A stretch of DNA of 64,000 nucleotides from Blasia pusilla (lineage: Eukaryota; Marchantiophyta; Marchantiopsida; Blasiales). Shown one piece after another: positions 45,841-56,967 of this stretch (position 1 is its first letter; every line of letters begins with the position of its first letter). The stretch is taken from positions 21,390,001 through 21,454,000 of the forward strand of contig CM114274.1 in assembly GCA_050084515.1 (NCBI GenBank), read 5' to 3'. Made by a program: the position numbers and the translations under genes. The notes under the pieces are model-generated. The model searched no databases. It saw only the letters and a list, made by a program, of their open reading frames with translations, and was not told the origin of the DNA.

Positions 45841-47319
45841 TTAACGATCTGGAATCACATTATCTTTACCTGGCTTGTGAATCAACTCAACATCCATCAG
45901 CGCCAAGGTATCATGCCATTGCAGTTGTTTCGGTGTCACTCGATCCTGGGTCTCAAAATACTTGAGTGATATATTATCGGTGAATACTCGAGTCCTGTGG
46001 AGCCCTAGATAATGCCGCCACTTCCTCAAGCAATGTACCACCGCGAACAACTCTTTCTCGTGAGTAGGCCATCTCCTTTCAGTATCGCTAAGCTTCTTGC
46101 TCTCATATGCCACCGGTCTCCCTTCTTGCACCAACATTCCTGCAACCGCAAAATCACTAGCATCGGTATGCACTTCGAACGGTTTATCAAACTCCGGCAG
46201 CTTCAACATTGGTTCCTGCGATAGAATCTGCTTCACTCGGTTGAATGCCTCATTAACTTCCTGGGTCCAAGTCGTGTTGGCAAACTTTGCTGTCCAATCC
46301 GTGAGAGGTCTAACAATTCCCGAAAGGTTTTTCACATAAGTACGATAAAATTGCACCGCACCTATGAACCTCCTCATCCCTTTTACAGTGGATGGAGGTT
46401 CCCACTCGGAAATCGCTTTCACCTTCTCCATATCTGGACTGACGCCATCTGCATTGACCACGTGACCCAAGAATTTGATCTTACTCAAACCAAATTCGCT
46501 CTTCTCTACATTCGCATACAGCTGATTTGCCCTTAGCTTAGACAAGACCGCTCTCACATGTCGAACATGCTCCTCTAGTGACTTCGAATAGATAAGTATG
46601 TCATCGATATAGATGATAACATACTCATCCATTTCCTTGTGAAAAATGGAGTTCATCAATGTGGTGAACGTTGGAGGCGCGTTACATAGACCGAAAGACA
46701 TCACTACAAACTCAAAGGAACCGTATCTCGTCCTGCACGCAGTCTTCTCCACATCTGCCTCGGAAATCCGAATCTGGTAATATCCAGATTTCAAGTCAAT
46801 CCTACTGAAATATCTCGCGCATGCCAGCCTATCAAAGAGATCATCTATCCTCGGAAGAGGATAATTGTTCCGAATTGTCACTTTGTTCAGTGCACGGTAA
46901 TCAACACACAACCTCATCTTTCCATCCTTCTTCTTTACAAAGAGAACAGGTGCTCCATAAGGTGACTTGCTAGTCCTAATGTAACCCTTTTCCAAGAGCT
47001 CACTTAACTGCTTTTTCAACTCAAGAAGTTCCTCGTGATTCAACCTATATGGTGCTTTTGAAGGCGGTTGGGAACCGGGTATGATCTCTATCTTATGATC
47101 TACAACTCTATGCGGCGGCAATTCAGTCAGAAGCTCATTTGTCAAGACATCCTCAAATTCCTTGACCACTTCCTGGAGTGGTTCTCGGACTCCCCTCAAA
47201 TCAGTGTCCTGATCTCTGCGTATACTGCTTGTAGCCTCCTCCACTTGTCTCATCAAGCATAGAAATCCATCCTCCAACTCAGTCATGCTCCTCCTTGTGA
47301 TTGAGTTCACTAACTCCAT
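45841..47319 (-). CDS. Chromovirus reverse transcriptase / RNase H (partial pol, open)
   Basis: 492 open codons from ATG 47319. RT fingers and palm: SPYGAPVLFVKKKDG, MRLCVDYRALN, FSRIDLKSGYYQI, SFGLCNAPPTF and the catalytic box YIDDILIYS. RNase H: FEVHTDASDFAV, PTHEKELFAVVH and FTDNISL, with the expected acidic residues. The ORF ends at a premature stop (NVIPDR, where family members continue DALSR), and protease is missing upstream. It is the best-preserved coding sequence in the window and probably a recent insertion. RT copies element RNA to DNA in cytoplasmic particles. Confidence 0.88.
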   Translation of the reverse strand: MELVNSITRRSMTELEDGFLCLMRQVEEATSSIRRDQDTDLRGVREPLQEVVKEFEDVLTNELLTELPPHRVVDHKIEIIPGSQPPSKAPYRLNHEELLELKKQLSELLEKGYIRTSKSPYGAPVLFVKKKDGKMRLCVDYRALNKVTIRNNYPLPRIDDLFDRLACARYFSRIDLKSGYYQIRISEADVEKTACRTRYGSFEFVVMSFGLCNAPPTFTTLMNSIFHKEMDEYVIIYIDDILIYSKSLEEHVRHVRAVLSKLRANQLYANVEKSEFGLSKIKFLGHVVNADGVSPDMEKVKAISEWEPPSTVKGMRRFIGAVQFYRTYVKNLSGIVRPLTDWTAKFANTTWTQEVNEAFNRVKQILSQEPMLKLPEFDKPFEVHTDASDFAVAGMLVQEGRPVAYESKKLSDTERRWPTHEKELFAVVHCLRKWRHYLGLHRTRVFTDNISLKYFETQDRVTPKQLQWHDTLALMDVELIHKPGKDNVIPDR

Positions 47320-47339
47320 TTTCGCTGGAACCTCACGGA

Positions 47340-47878
47340 CTAGGAGAGCAGTCTTCCTCCTCTCTGAGCTTGGCGGAAGAAATCGACCTCTATCGAATCA
47401 ACGAGTTTCTAGTGGAATTGCCACCTGTTGTCCCAGAGTAGTTGGTGGGCCAAGACACTGACCCAATCTTTGAGCGGGTAAGAAACGATCTTTGAGTTAT
47501 GTGAAGGCCCATGTTGCAATTCATTGGAAATTCAGTTTAGTTAATTGGATTTTTCCCCGTTGTGACATGTTGTAAAGCAGATGGCATTGATGGACGTCCA
47601 GAACGCCCCGAGAATTCCACTTTGCCGATTGCGGACAATAGAGTACGTCCGCGAAATTCAGTCTAATGAGGATATTGCAAAGCTGAAATAGTCGGCAGCG
47701 ACAGCATCCGACGTCGACAGCTTCCCTCCGTTCTATGTTTAGACTTACGATCAACATGGAACCCAAGTGCTGGTGACAGAGGAGGACTTGGAAGTGCTCG
47801 ACACATTCTGGAGGATGAGAGATCACGAATTCAGAAGAGCGATTGAGGGGACAGAATTCAGCTGGATGCCGAACCTCT
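47340..47878 (+). pseudogene. pmt fragment E: end of exon 1, intron 1, part of exon 2
   Basis: Aligns with 24950-25480. It reads EEIDLYRI-like text, a GTAAGAAAC donor, a short intron, then MALMDVQNAPRIPLCRLRT with several stops. It begins at the broken 5' side of the chromovirus and ends at about 47878, where it is fused to sequence from upstream of a transposase gene. In complete elements these parts are divergent, so the join is a rearrangement. The exon 2 break lies close to the 1-102 fragment's position. Confidence 0.78.
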
Positions 47879-48280
47879 ACAAGTTACATGCTTTTCTATC
47901 CCTCGGGTAACAATACGACAACGCATAGTTCTGAGGCAACCCATTGCAATCCAACGGGTCACAACATCTACCCTGAGTTGGACAATCCCGCAAAATTCCC
48001 CAACGATTGGTTGCCTTAGCATATGCAAGCGATATCTCATGTTTGATGCTAGCAAACATTGGTCGGCAAGAAGGGGGTACCAACACAACGGACTCCGACA
48101 GGTTACAATAAATAGAAGTGGGTGCTTGGCAACCGTCTCTGATTCCCAAATTCTGCAACCTAACTTCGACAGGTTGCAACAGAATTTAATCCATTGTGTC
48201 AGACATTCTCACCTACCAAACTTCATCTTGTCACTCAAATTTTGCAAGAGAATCTGAGTCCCTATTCACTATAAATTAAA
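47879..48280 (+). repeat. Transposase-side central region, copy F
   Basis: Matches 18930-19318 of copy A: a few degenerate palindromes, then TATAAAT at 48270-48276. Confidence 0.75.
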
Positions 48281-48350
48281 CATTCTCATTCTCATTCTTA
48301 TTCTCATACCCATTCCCATTTTTATCATCATTCTTATTCTCACTCTCCTC
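48281..48350 (+). repeat. (ATTCTC)n leader of transposase, copy F
   Basis: Longer and less pure than in copy A, between the TATA box and ATG 48370. Confidence 0.75.
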
Positions 48351-48369
48351 TTGGTGGAATCTTCTGGGA

Positions 48370-49436
48370 ATGGATAATTATGTGAAGCTCACTTGTGGTA
48401 ATCATCTAGCGGCCCTTCCTCAATTAGAAATCGTTCGACCGCAAGCCCGTGAGTCTTTCATAGTAGTGGATGAAAATTTTCTCTTAGTTCGATTTCTTCT
48501 CCAAATTGGAACCATCTTTGTATCCAAGGATGTTTGGGTGGACGGTATGGAGGACATAAAAGGTGAGACAGTCCGTAAAGTATGGAATCTCCTACCTCTA
48601 GCAAATGGTCAATACAGAGTTTACGGCTTGCCCTTGAATTCCTCTATTTCCCAAGTAGACGGTCGAGAATTTCCTAGTGCACCGAGCTCTACGTTTGAAA
48701 CTCCTACCTTAGTACATCCGGCATCGACTCCAACTTCACACGCTCATAACAATGTTGTACTTCTTGAAGAAATTCCGGATGTCGTCAACCTCAGTGGATC
48801 TGTCGGACACCAACCGGGCCCTTTGTCCGCCTATTTGTTCCTCTTGTGAGTATCAGGAAATAGTTTGCTATCGTCTTTGGCCTTGAAAATGTTCAAGCAC
48901 ATTCTTGTAGATGAGCTTTCACCCACGTATGATGGTAATTGCATTTTTAAGTTGCCTCCACTTGCTGCTCCTGCTCAAAAGAAAGATGGAGGACGCTTGA
49001 AAGATATGGACAGAAAGTCTGATTGTCATCGATGGTGCAGGATTCAACAGACTAGTGCTTCAATTCCATATGGTCCTTGGATTGTCTCTCGCCGCCAATG
49101 CGTTGGAGCCTTGGAGTGTAGAAGTCCAGCATGCCCGTATCTAGAGCGCAACGGGCGGATCAATACGTCACAATTCCCCCCCAAGAATGTAGAAACTCCA
49201 TATGAGGTCGGTGTCACTATACCGCCGGGAGGCCATCGATGTCCTCATTGTCAGGCATCCCCTTTCTGCGTTGGGCTCCACGTCTGAGTACACAAGGCTG
49301 GCAGTTCATGTTGGCTCCCACACTCATCATGTGACCAATGCAATTCAGAGACACATCAAGGAGGATGTGGCAAAGAAAGTGGCCGAGGTCTACACAAACT
49401 CTCCGGGTTCAATGCCCGGAGTGATCAAGCTCACAA
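48370..49436 (+). pseudogene. Transposase gene, 5' part, copy F
   Basis: Best N-terminus in the window: 159 open codons from MDNYVKLTCG to YLFLL, with one stop at 48847. It then continues (LALKMFKHILVDE, CRSPACPYLE, CPHCQASPFC). A deletion at about 49272 removes the start of the HVGSHTH segment, which reappears out of frame. At 49436 the gene is cut by the tip of copy D; the flank AGCTCACAA is the expected target sequence inside the exon. Confidence 0.8.
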
Positions 49437-49843
49437 GAGGTGCGGTAAGAGGAGAGGAAGAAGAGAGGAAGAGAGGAAGAGAGGAGAGAGAAAACTACCT
49501 TCAACCGAAATAGATACTTTTTTTTTAAGAGAGTTTCCGTTGGGTTGAAGAGAGGAAACTTTTTGTTTGATTTTTTTTGCACTTTTTTGTTCATATACTA
49601 AGCAGTCCCACAATTTTTTTTCCTCTTCCATATTTTGGCAACCCCTCTGAGTCCGACGAGTTGCAAATTGCACGAAATTTAGAAAACTGAAAAATTAGTG
49701 GAATCATTAGTGTGGAACCAATCACTTTTTTCATCCAAGGTCTGGAAAAAATCTATCATTTGCGCGGGGCTGAATAGAGTTCAAGCTCAAAGTGAAGGTT
49801 GAGAAAAAAATAAAAGTACAATCTAAAACCTCATTTTGCATCC
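49437..49843 (-). repeat. Left terminal repeat and transposase 3' flank of copy D
   Basis: Purine-rich terminal repeat (GAGAGGAAGA units), a poly-T/A tract, one degenerate palindrome (49638-49662) and the conserved non-coding 3' flank. Confidence 0.82.
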
Positions 49844-52800
49844 TCAAAGTGGTTTGTTTAAAATACTTCGAACTTCTTTGAAGGACACAATTGGTTGGTG
49901 GATTCCTACTCCTACCTCCGACTCTCTTAAAACTACCAGCAACACATAGTACATGTGCTAACAAGGGAAATACCTTTTGCCACTTGTCTCTCTTTGGACA
50001 AAGTCATCACATGAACATGTGGGAAAGCAACAGATGTGCACCACATACACCCCTGTGACACTTGAATTTACAGTGTTGTTCCTGACCCAATACATCCTTC
50101 CTATTCCATTACCACTCAAGACATCTTTCATGGCGATGATCTCCATTTTTGCCCTCCCGAGCTGCTGCAATTCGCTTTGCTCTCTCCACCGTTGGCTTGC
50201 ACATTCTGTTTCTCTTCACCCCATTTCTAGACTCAAACAGAAATAATGGATTGAGATCATCCACCTTCTCGGGTACATGTTGACATCAATCTTGGGTTGA
50301 ATACGAAATTCAAAGTTCTCTGTAATGCGAACATGCTCCGAACTTCCCCCGTCTACGAGTCTGAAAGCGACACTTGTAAGATTGTCCACTTTGTCTTGAG
50401 TGCAGTTCGTACCTGCGGCGATGGGCCAAATCGTGGGGGTATTCCCGGGAGCTCCAATGGCGGCCGGATAAGACTTCCGGAAAGCGCAAGATTCATTTGG
50501 GCAGAAGAAGTGCTTCAATTGATCCCCGGTCCTCGTGAAACAATCAAAGGTTTTGAGTCCCCAAAACCCAGGAAATGGTCGTCCAATCCTTGTATAGTTC
50601 TTATTTAGGAAAGTGCCGCATGCTCTCCTAATGCCATCACATCTTGCCCTGCAAGTGGGTCCACGTCTTGGGTTGCTCCGAGATATATGCCACCGTTTTA
50701 GGTTGCAATCCACCTCCATTACCGGAATCCCATATTGTTGAACCACCCCAGTGAGAGGATGTTGCGAACTTCCAGCAACGGAGGGCTTTTTAAATAAAAC
50801 ATTCAGTGATTTTGGAGAAGTAACTCCATCACGGATTTGGGACGGGTCCGGGGTCCCCGAATACCTGGGCGGCGTAATTTCCTCATCCAAATCAATCACC
50901 GGATTCGTTCTCGATTTCGCCTCTTCACCGCTCTGAAGTCAAGATACTTATTTGGTCTCCACGAGTCTCGCTCGATCGCTCTACCACCATCTCAGTATGG
51001 GGACGTCTTGAAACCCGCCCACGAATATCCCCACCAATGTGTACGTCTTGCTCGAGTGGAGTTCCAGCTACGCACCGATTGAAGGCTTCCACATACATTT
51101 TTTCATCACCAGATCTCACAGCCGCCCTGACATAGAGCTCGTAGATCGACGTCCCCTTTCCTTTTGTTATGCCTTTTGTGAGGAAGATATGGGATGCTAC
51201 AGACTGTAGCATTGCTCTTGCCTGGTCTTGTTGGCATGCCTCCACAAGTGAAATTCGTTGGCATGCTTGAGACGACCTCCAGGAGGAATGAACACTTTCT
51301 GCTCCACTTGTGTTGGGGCAGAGGGCATTTTCATGAACGTTCAATCCCTGCAACGACGGCAATGATAGAAGGGAACGAAAATAACTCATGAGTCAAAGAA
51401 ATAAGTGACATGTCGGAACCAGACGGATTGCAGGCCCGAGGCATCCCATGAACGACTCTGCGATCCAATGGAAACCGACGTGTTGTAACCTTAAACCCAC
51501 CTACTGCAACCCGTTGGAACCCGACGGGTTGCAAGGCCGAGGCATCCCATGAACGACTCTCTGACCCGTCGGGTCCCGACGGGTTGCACACTTGGGTTGC
51601 ACACTCGTGTTGCACCAAAAATCTGGATGCAACCCGTCGGTTTCCGTCGGGTTGCACACTCGGGCAACCCGTCGGTTTCCGTCTGGTTGCACACTCGGGC
51701 AACCCGTCACATCCGACAGCTTGCTTGGTTTCTTCCGTTTGAAATCCATATAGTTCCCACGCTTCTCACCCTGAGCTACAACTTTACAAAAAATTCTCAG
51801 CGTGAGCTTGACAAGACAAAATAGTGAACTCACCTGCCGCATGAAGTTTCCCCATTGTCTCATAAATGCATCCACCAACTCAACCAAGAGCACAACTCCT
51901 TGTACTTCCCCTCAATCGCATGCTTCCTCCACCACCCATGAAGTTCTTCCTGGCATTCCATGGCCTGCTTCAAGGTTTTGCTGTCCTTGCAGCGTTGGAG
52001 TAGAGTGACATGCTCTGTCCTCTTATTCTCCTTGATGCAAGATTTGGTGTACCGGGTCACAGAGTGTTGCCAATGGAAAGCATCCGACCTTTCCCTCTCC
52101 GGTTGAACCTCTCCATCCCAGAACACTTCCCGGATAGCAATCCACCCAGGTTGTGCATTGTCCGCCATGAACCCATAAATTTGCGGGGGTGGCCTTTTGT
52201 TTTCCTTCACCACCTCCAATAAGAGTAACAAAGATGACTTCAAAGCGCCAACGTCTTCTGCCTTTACTTCACAGACAAATATAGTTTTGAGTCCCTTCTC
52301 CACATGGTCATAAACGTGAGCATCCATCGTCAACCATCCATTCATCACTCTCTAGCAAATATCAAAGCTTACCTAGCTGCCGTAAAGATCTTCCCCTTCC
52401 CTCATTCGATCTATAAGATCAAGGCCACTCGACGGACCTGTGGTTGACATTTTGAAGACATAGGCCCTCGATCCCTCATCTCCTTGGCCCATGAACTGCC
52501 ATCTCTGAATGAATGGAAATCTGGAGTTGGCCTTGATTCTGGCGATGGCATCCATTTCGGCCATCTTTCCATCCAGAACTCGTATTTGACGCAACAAATT
52601 CCGGAAGCATTCAGGATCAACGAGAAATGCGAGATTTTCCCAAAGTTGTTTCTCCTCAACCGCCGTGATCTCGCCCTGTCCAGGGATTCCAAGAAATTGT
52701 TCATAAATTTGTGATGAAGTTGTGAGCTTGATCACTCCGGGCTTTGAACCCGGAGAGTTTCTGTAGACCTCGACTACTTTCTTCGCCATATCCTCCTTGA

Positions 52801-53835
52801 TGTGTCTCTGAATTGCATCGGTCACAGGATGAGTGTGGGATCCAACATGAACTGCCAGCCTTGTATACTCTGACGTGGAGCCCAAGTCGTGGACAATGAA
52901 AAATATGTATGCAGGACACGCTCCAACGCAGAAGGGTGATGCCTGACAATGAGGACATTGATGGCCTCCCGGAGGTATGGTGGCACCCACCTCGTATGGA
53001 GTTTCTGCATTCTTGGGAGGGAATTGCGACGTATTGACTCGCCCATTGCGCTCTAGATACGGGCATGATGGACTTCTACACTCCAAGGCTCCCACGCATT
53101 GGCGGTGGGAGACAATCCAAGGACCATCTGGAATGGAAGCACTGGTCCGTTGAAGCCTGCACCATCGATGACAATCAGACTTTCTGTCCATACCCTTCAG
53201 GCGTCCTCCATCCTTCTTTTGAGCAAGAGCAGCAAGTGGAGGCAACTCAAAAATGCAATTACCATCCTCCGTGGGCGGCAGCTCGTCGACAAGAATGTGC
53301 TTGAACATTTTCAAGGCCAGAGACGAAAGAAAACTATTTCCTGATACTCTTAAGCAAGAGGAACGCAGTAGGCGGACAGAGGGCCGATTGGTGTCAAACA
53401 GATCCACCGAGGTTGATAACATCCGGAATCTCTTGAAAGAACAACATTGTTAGGAGCGTCGAAGTTGGAGTGAAGCCGGATCTGCAGAGCTTGGAGTTGC
53501 AAACGAGAGCCGGAGCACTAGGAAATTCTAGACCGTCTACTTGGGAAACATACGGTCGAGGGGGCCGTAAACTCAGTATTGACCATTTGCTAGAGGTAGG
53601 AGATTCCATACTTTACGGTCCGAGGTCACTTTGGCTGGACCGTCTCACCTATTATGTCTTCCATACGTCCACCCTAACATCTTTGGATACAAAGATGGTT
53701 CCAATTGGAGAAGAAATCGAACACACAAAAATTTTCATCCACTACTATGAAAGACTCACGAGCTTGGGGTCTAATGATTTCGATTGAGGAAGGCCATGCG
53801 GATGCGCCACAAGTGAGCTTAACATAATTATCCAT
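49844..53835 (-). pseudogene. Transposase gene of copy D (most complete)
   Basis: ATG 53835; exon 1 53835-51834, intron 51833-51348, exon 2 51347-49844. The frame 53422-52373 (349 codons) covers a helical part (ALKMFKHILVDELPP), the Cys/His cluster (CRSPSCPYLE, CPHCQASPFC, HVGSHTH) and a long helical stretch. The next frame (52348-51860) has GWLTMDAHVYDHVEKGLKTIF and YGFMADNAQPGW, the probable first and second catalytic Asp regions. Exon 2 holds a conserved but unassigned region and the SWIM finger (CSCDDF...PCKHMYY). A stop at the 52373/52348 boundary and frameshifts in exons 1 and 2 inactivate it. SWIM plus MULE-like catalysis fits a Mutator-superfamily transposase. Confidence 0.82.
51348..51833 (-). 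repeat. Transposase intron of copy D with palindromes
   Basis: Palindromes at 51405-51720, several as CAACCCGTCGG plus TTTCCGTCGGG variants. GTGAG donor and GCAG acceptor on the minus strand. Confidence 0.76.
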
Positions 53836-53859
53836 TCCAAGAAGATTCGGGAGGAGACT

Positions 53860-53901
53860 GAGGATGAGAATGAGAATGAGAATGAGAATTTTTAATTTAT
53901 A
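53860..53901 (-). promoter_or_regulatory. Leader microsatellite and TATA box of transposase, copy D
   Basis: TATAAAT on the minus strand at 53895-53901, then (ATTCTC)n, then the ATG at 53835. Confidence 0.74.
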
Positions 53902-53989
53902 GTGAATAGGAAAACAGATACTCCTGACAGATTTTTACTGACAAGATGAATTCGGTGGGTGACATTGTCTGCCACAATGGATCCAATTC

Positions 53990-54725
53990 TGTAACACATT
54001 CAATTGTGTTGCCATATGTTACCGGATTTGGGAAGCAGAGGGTTGCGTATCACACTTGGAACCCGTCGGAGTCCTGGTAACTCAAAAATTACCCGAAGCT
54101 AACCGAAGCCTGCAACCCGTCGGCTTCGGACGGGTTGCACGCTTCTGCCAAACATTGTCGAAGCGAGCAACCCGTCGCTCTCTGACAAGTTGCTCGGATA
54201 CCGCTCCTTGTGGCCCGAAGATGCCAGAGGCGTGCAAACCATCTGTTCCCAACGAGTTCCGCAGGTGCCTCACCTATTTGCCCAAAGACGGCGAGGCGTG
54301 CAACCCGCCGCCCTCCAACGGGTTGCGCAAGGGCCTCGCCTTGTGGTGCAGCCAGCCGGACTCCGAAGACTTGCACGGGAAGCCCGCGTTCTTAACCCTT
54401 GATGAGGGAAGCGTACAACCCAAAGGTCTTCGACGGATTGTCCAAGATACGTCCCGTTCCCGTCCCAAACACGGCGAAGGCGCGCAACATGTCGGTCTCT
54501 GACGGGTTGCGCGGGTACCTCGCGTTCTTTTCCGAAGACGACGGAGGCGCTCAACCCGTCGGTCTCCAACGGGTTGCTCGCGCACGTGGCGACGTACCCA
54601 GGATGGCGGAGGCGCACAACCTGTCGGACTCCGACGGGTTGCCATTTTTCACCTCCGGACTTCTGTAACCTCCGGCACGTCGAAAGGACGACGGGATCCA
54701 ACGGTCAGCCCAACGGCTAGAAAAG
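53990..54725. repeat. Central region of copy D with palindromes
   Basis: About ten palindromes with GC-rich spacers between the divergent TATA boxes. Confidence 0.8.
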
Positions 54726-54733
54726 TATAAACA
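54726..54733 (+). promoter_or_regulatory. TATA box of pmt, copy D (TATAAACA)
   Basis: One base differs from TATAAATA of the other copies. The pmt ATG is at 55026. The leader has two to three units of the GAGACGGTTCGAC repeat. Confidence 0.7.
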
Positions 54734-56218
54734 GGGTAGAAATCGCTCGTTTCCGGTTTCTCATTTTGCGATCTTCATTCCTCACTCTCCCGCACAGCAG
54801 CTGATCAAATATGAAGGGGCGTTTCACACGACGACACATCGCGAGTCGATAGGAGGGAACGACAGCGAGACGGTTCGACCGAACGATAGCGAGACGGTTC
54901 GACTGAACAATCGCGGGACGATTTGAGCTACCCATCTAGGCGATTCAAGGTCCCCATCTCGACATCAGCAAGGCGACTGATCAAGGGATTTGTCGTGGAC
55001 ATAGGTGGAGGCATTTCCGGAAAAAATGACGAGGAAAAAATCACAAGCCAACAAGTCTGGGAGCTTCACTCCGAAGTCCATTAGGACTCCTGCGTCAGCA
55101 TCTCCTGGGCCTCGTTCAGCGAATGAAATTAGGCAGTAGGAAATCGAGGAGCGGGAAAGGGAAGCAGAGATGCACAACCAAGTGCTTCTTGCGAGACGTG
55201 TTCAAGAGGCGCTAGATAAACAGAACGCAGAGGCTGAGACGTCGCAGGCCTTGAAGAAAAGGATCGCCGACGAAAAGAGAGAAAAGAAGCGTCTGGATGC
55301 GTCGGTGAGGAGGGCAGAATTGGCTAAAGCGAGGAGGGAAAAAACGATAGCCATTGAAGATAGCCCTGCCCATCCAACCGCAAGTGTTGAGATGCGGGAA
55401 ATGTCCCCCATGAAGTCCGGGGACACAATCAACATAGTGGAAACGCCAGAAGTTGAAATCGATGACAACGAGGTCATGAGGACTACCAGCGTGGAGATGG
55501 TGGACATGGCCGAAGAAGCGGGAGAGCGGTCATTCTCGACTCCAAGCCCGGCGGAGGACATCGACCTCTATCGGATCGACGAGTTCCCAGTCGATTTGCC
55601 AGCTTCTGTCTCAGACAAGTTAGCTGGTCAAGAAACCGACCCCATTTTCGAGCGGGTAAGAGAGGATCTCGGTTTTTTGAATTATGTGAATTGCAATTCA
55701 TTGGGATTTCAGTGTAGCTTATTGATCTTGTCCCGGTTCTGACAAGTGGTAAAGCAGATGGCACTCATGGAGGGCCACAACGCCCCGAGGATTCCACTCT
55801 GCCGATTGCGGACAATGGAATACGTGCGCGAAATTCAGTCCAACCAGGACATCGCGAAGCTAAAACAATCGGCGGCGACAACATCCTACGTCGACAACTT
55901 TCTTCGCTTCTATGTTCAGCCTTACGACGAGCATGGAATCCAAGCTCTGGTTACCGAGGAGGACTTGGAAAAGCTCGACACATTCTGGGGGATGCGAGAC
56001 CAGGATTTCAAAAGGCAAGTTGAGGGCACGGAATTCAGCTGGATGAGGAATCTGCATTTCTTCATCTGGGATGGAAATCACAGGTTCATGGCGTGGACCA
56101 AGTTTGCAGAGGAGTGGCCCAACTCATTGGAGGCACATTTCTGCGTGAAGGTAGTGGTCCTTCATCCGTTCCCTCATCACATGGCGACGGTGGAGATGGC
56201 AATGCATGCCATGAACAC

Positions 56219-56967
56219 GTGAGTATCTTTAACACTTGCGCAACTCGTTGGGACGGTTGTTGGGATGCTTTGACACTTACGCAACTCGTCGGAGTCTGAC
56301 GAGTTGCTCGATTGATGAAAGGGTTAGGTTTGGTTTTGCCGAAAGCAACTCGTCGGACTCCGACGGGTTGCTCGACTCCACACTTTTTCGGATGTCTTTT
56401 TAAGAATGCAACTCGTCGGACTCCGACGAGTTGTTCGATTGACCACAGATTTAATTAGTTTTTGGCCCAAAGCAAACCGTCGGAATCCGACGGGTTGCTC
56501 GACTCGCCGCCTTGTCAGGATGTTTTTTGAAGAATGCAACTCGTCGGAGTCCGACGACTTGTTCGACTGACTGCAGGTTTAGAAGGTTTTTTCCCCAAAG
56601 CAACCCGTCGGAGTCGGACGGGTTGCTTGCCTCGAAACAGTTTTTGGCCGAAACCGAATTTTGGGTTGCATTTGGAAGTTGGTTCCCCAAATTTTGCGTC
56701 AAATTGCAAGTTTACATTCAATTGCGCAACCTGTCGGACTCCGATGGGTTGCCATGTCCACGTTAGTATGTTTAGTTGCACAACATGTCGGAGTCCGACG
56801 GGTTGAAACTAGGCATTAGCAAATCTGAATGCAATCCGTCGGACTCCGACGGGTTGCATCATTTAGCTCGTTGCTAGAATCCGACCTTGAGCTGTGACGA
56901 CCCGTCGGAGTCCGACGGGTTGTAGGAACCCATGTAATTTCCTGACGGGTTGAGTTTGGATGTGCAG
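56219..56967 (+). repeat. pmt intron 2 of copy D with palindrome array
   Basis: Palindromes at about 56281, 56346, 56408, 56473, 56537 and 56600 and further on, spacing 60-65 bp. Arms switch from CAACTCG to CAACCCG along the array, with the opposite arm changed to match. Confidence 0.84.

Larger units (their letters stand above)
42632..47339 (-). mobile_element. Chromodomain Ty3/gypsy retrotransposon (chromovirus), 5'-truncated
   Basis: Minus-strand order: RT/RNase H (47319-45841), integrase (about 45620-45050), integrase end with chromodomain (45044-44325), untranslated stretch, polypurine tract, 3' LTR. The 5' LTR, gag and protease are absent. At 47339/47340 the sequence changes to a pmt fragment, so no second target duplication can be checked. 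The left flank is GAGAC (42627-42631). It is inserted in the 3' segment of copy C. Confidence 0.9.
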
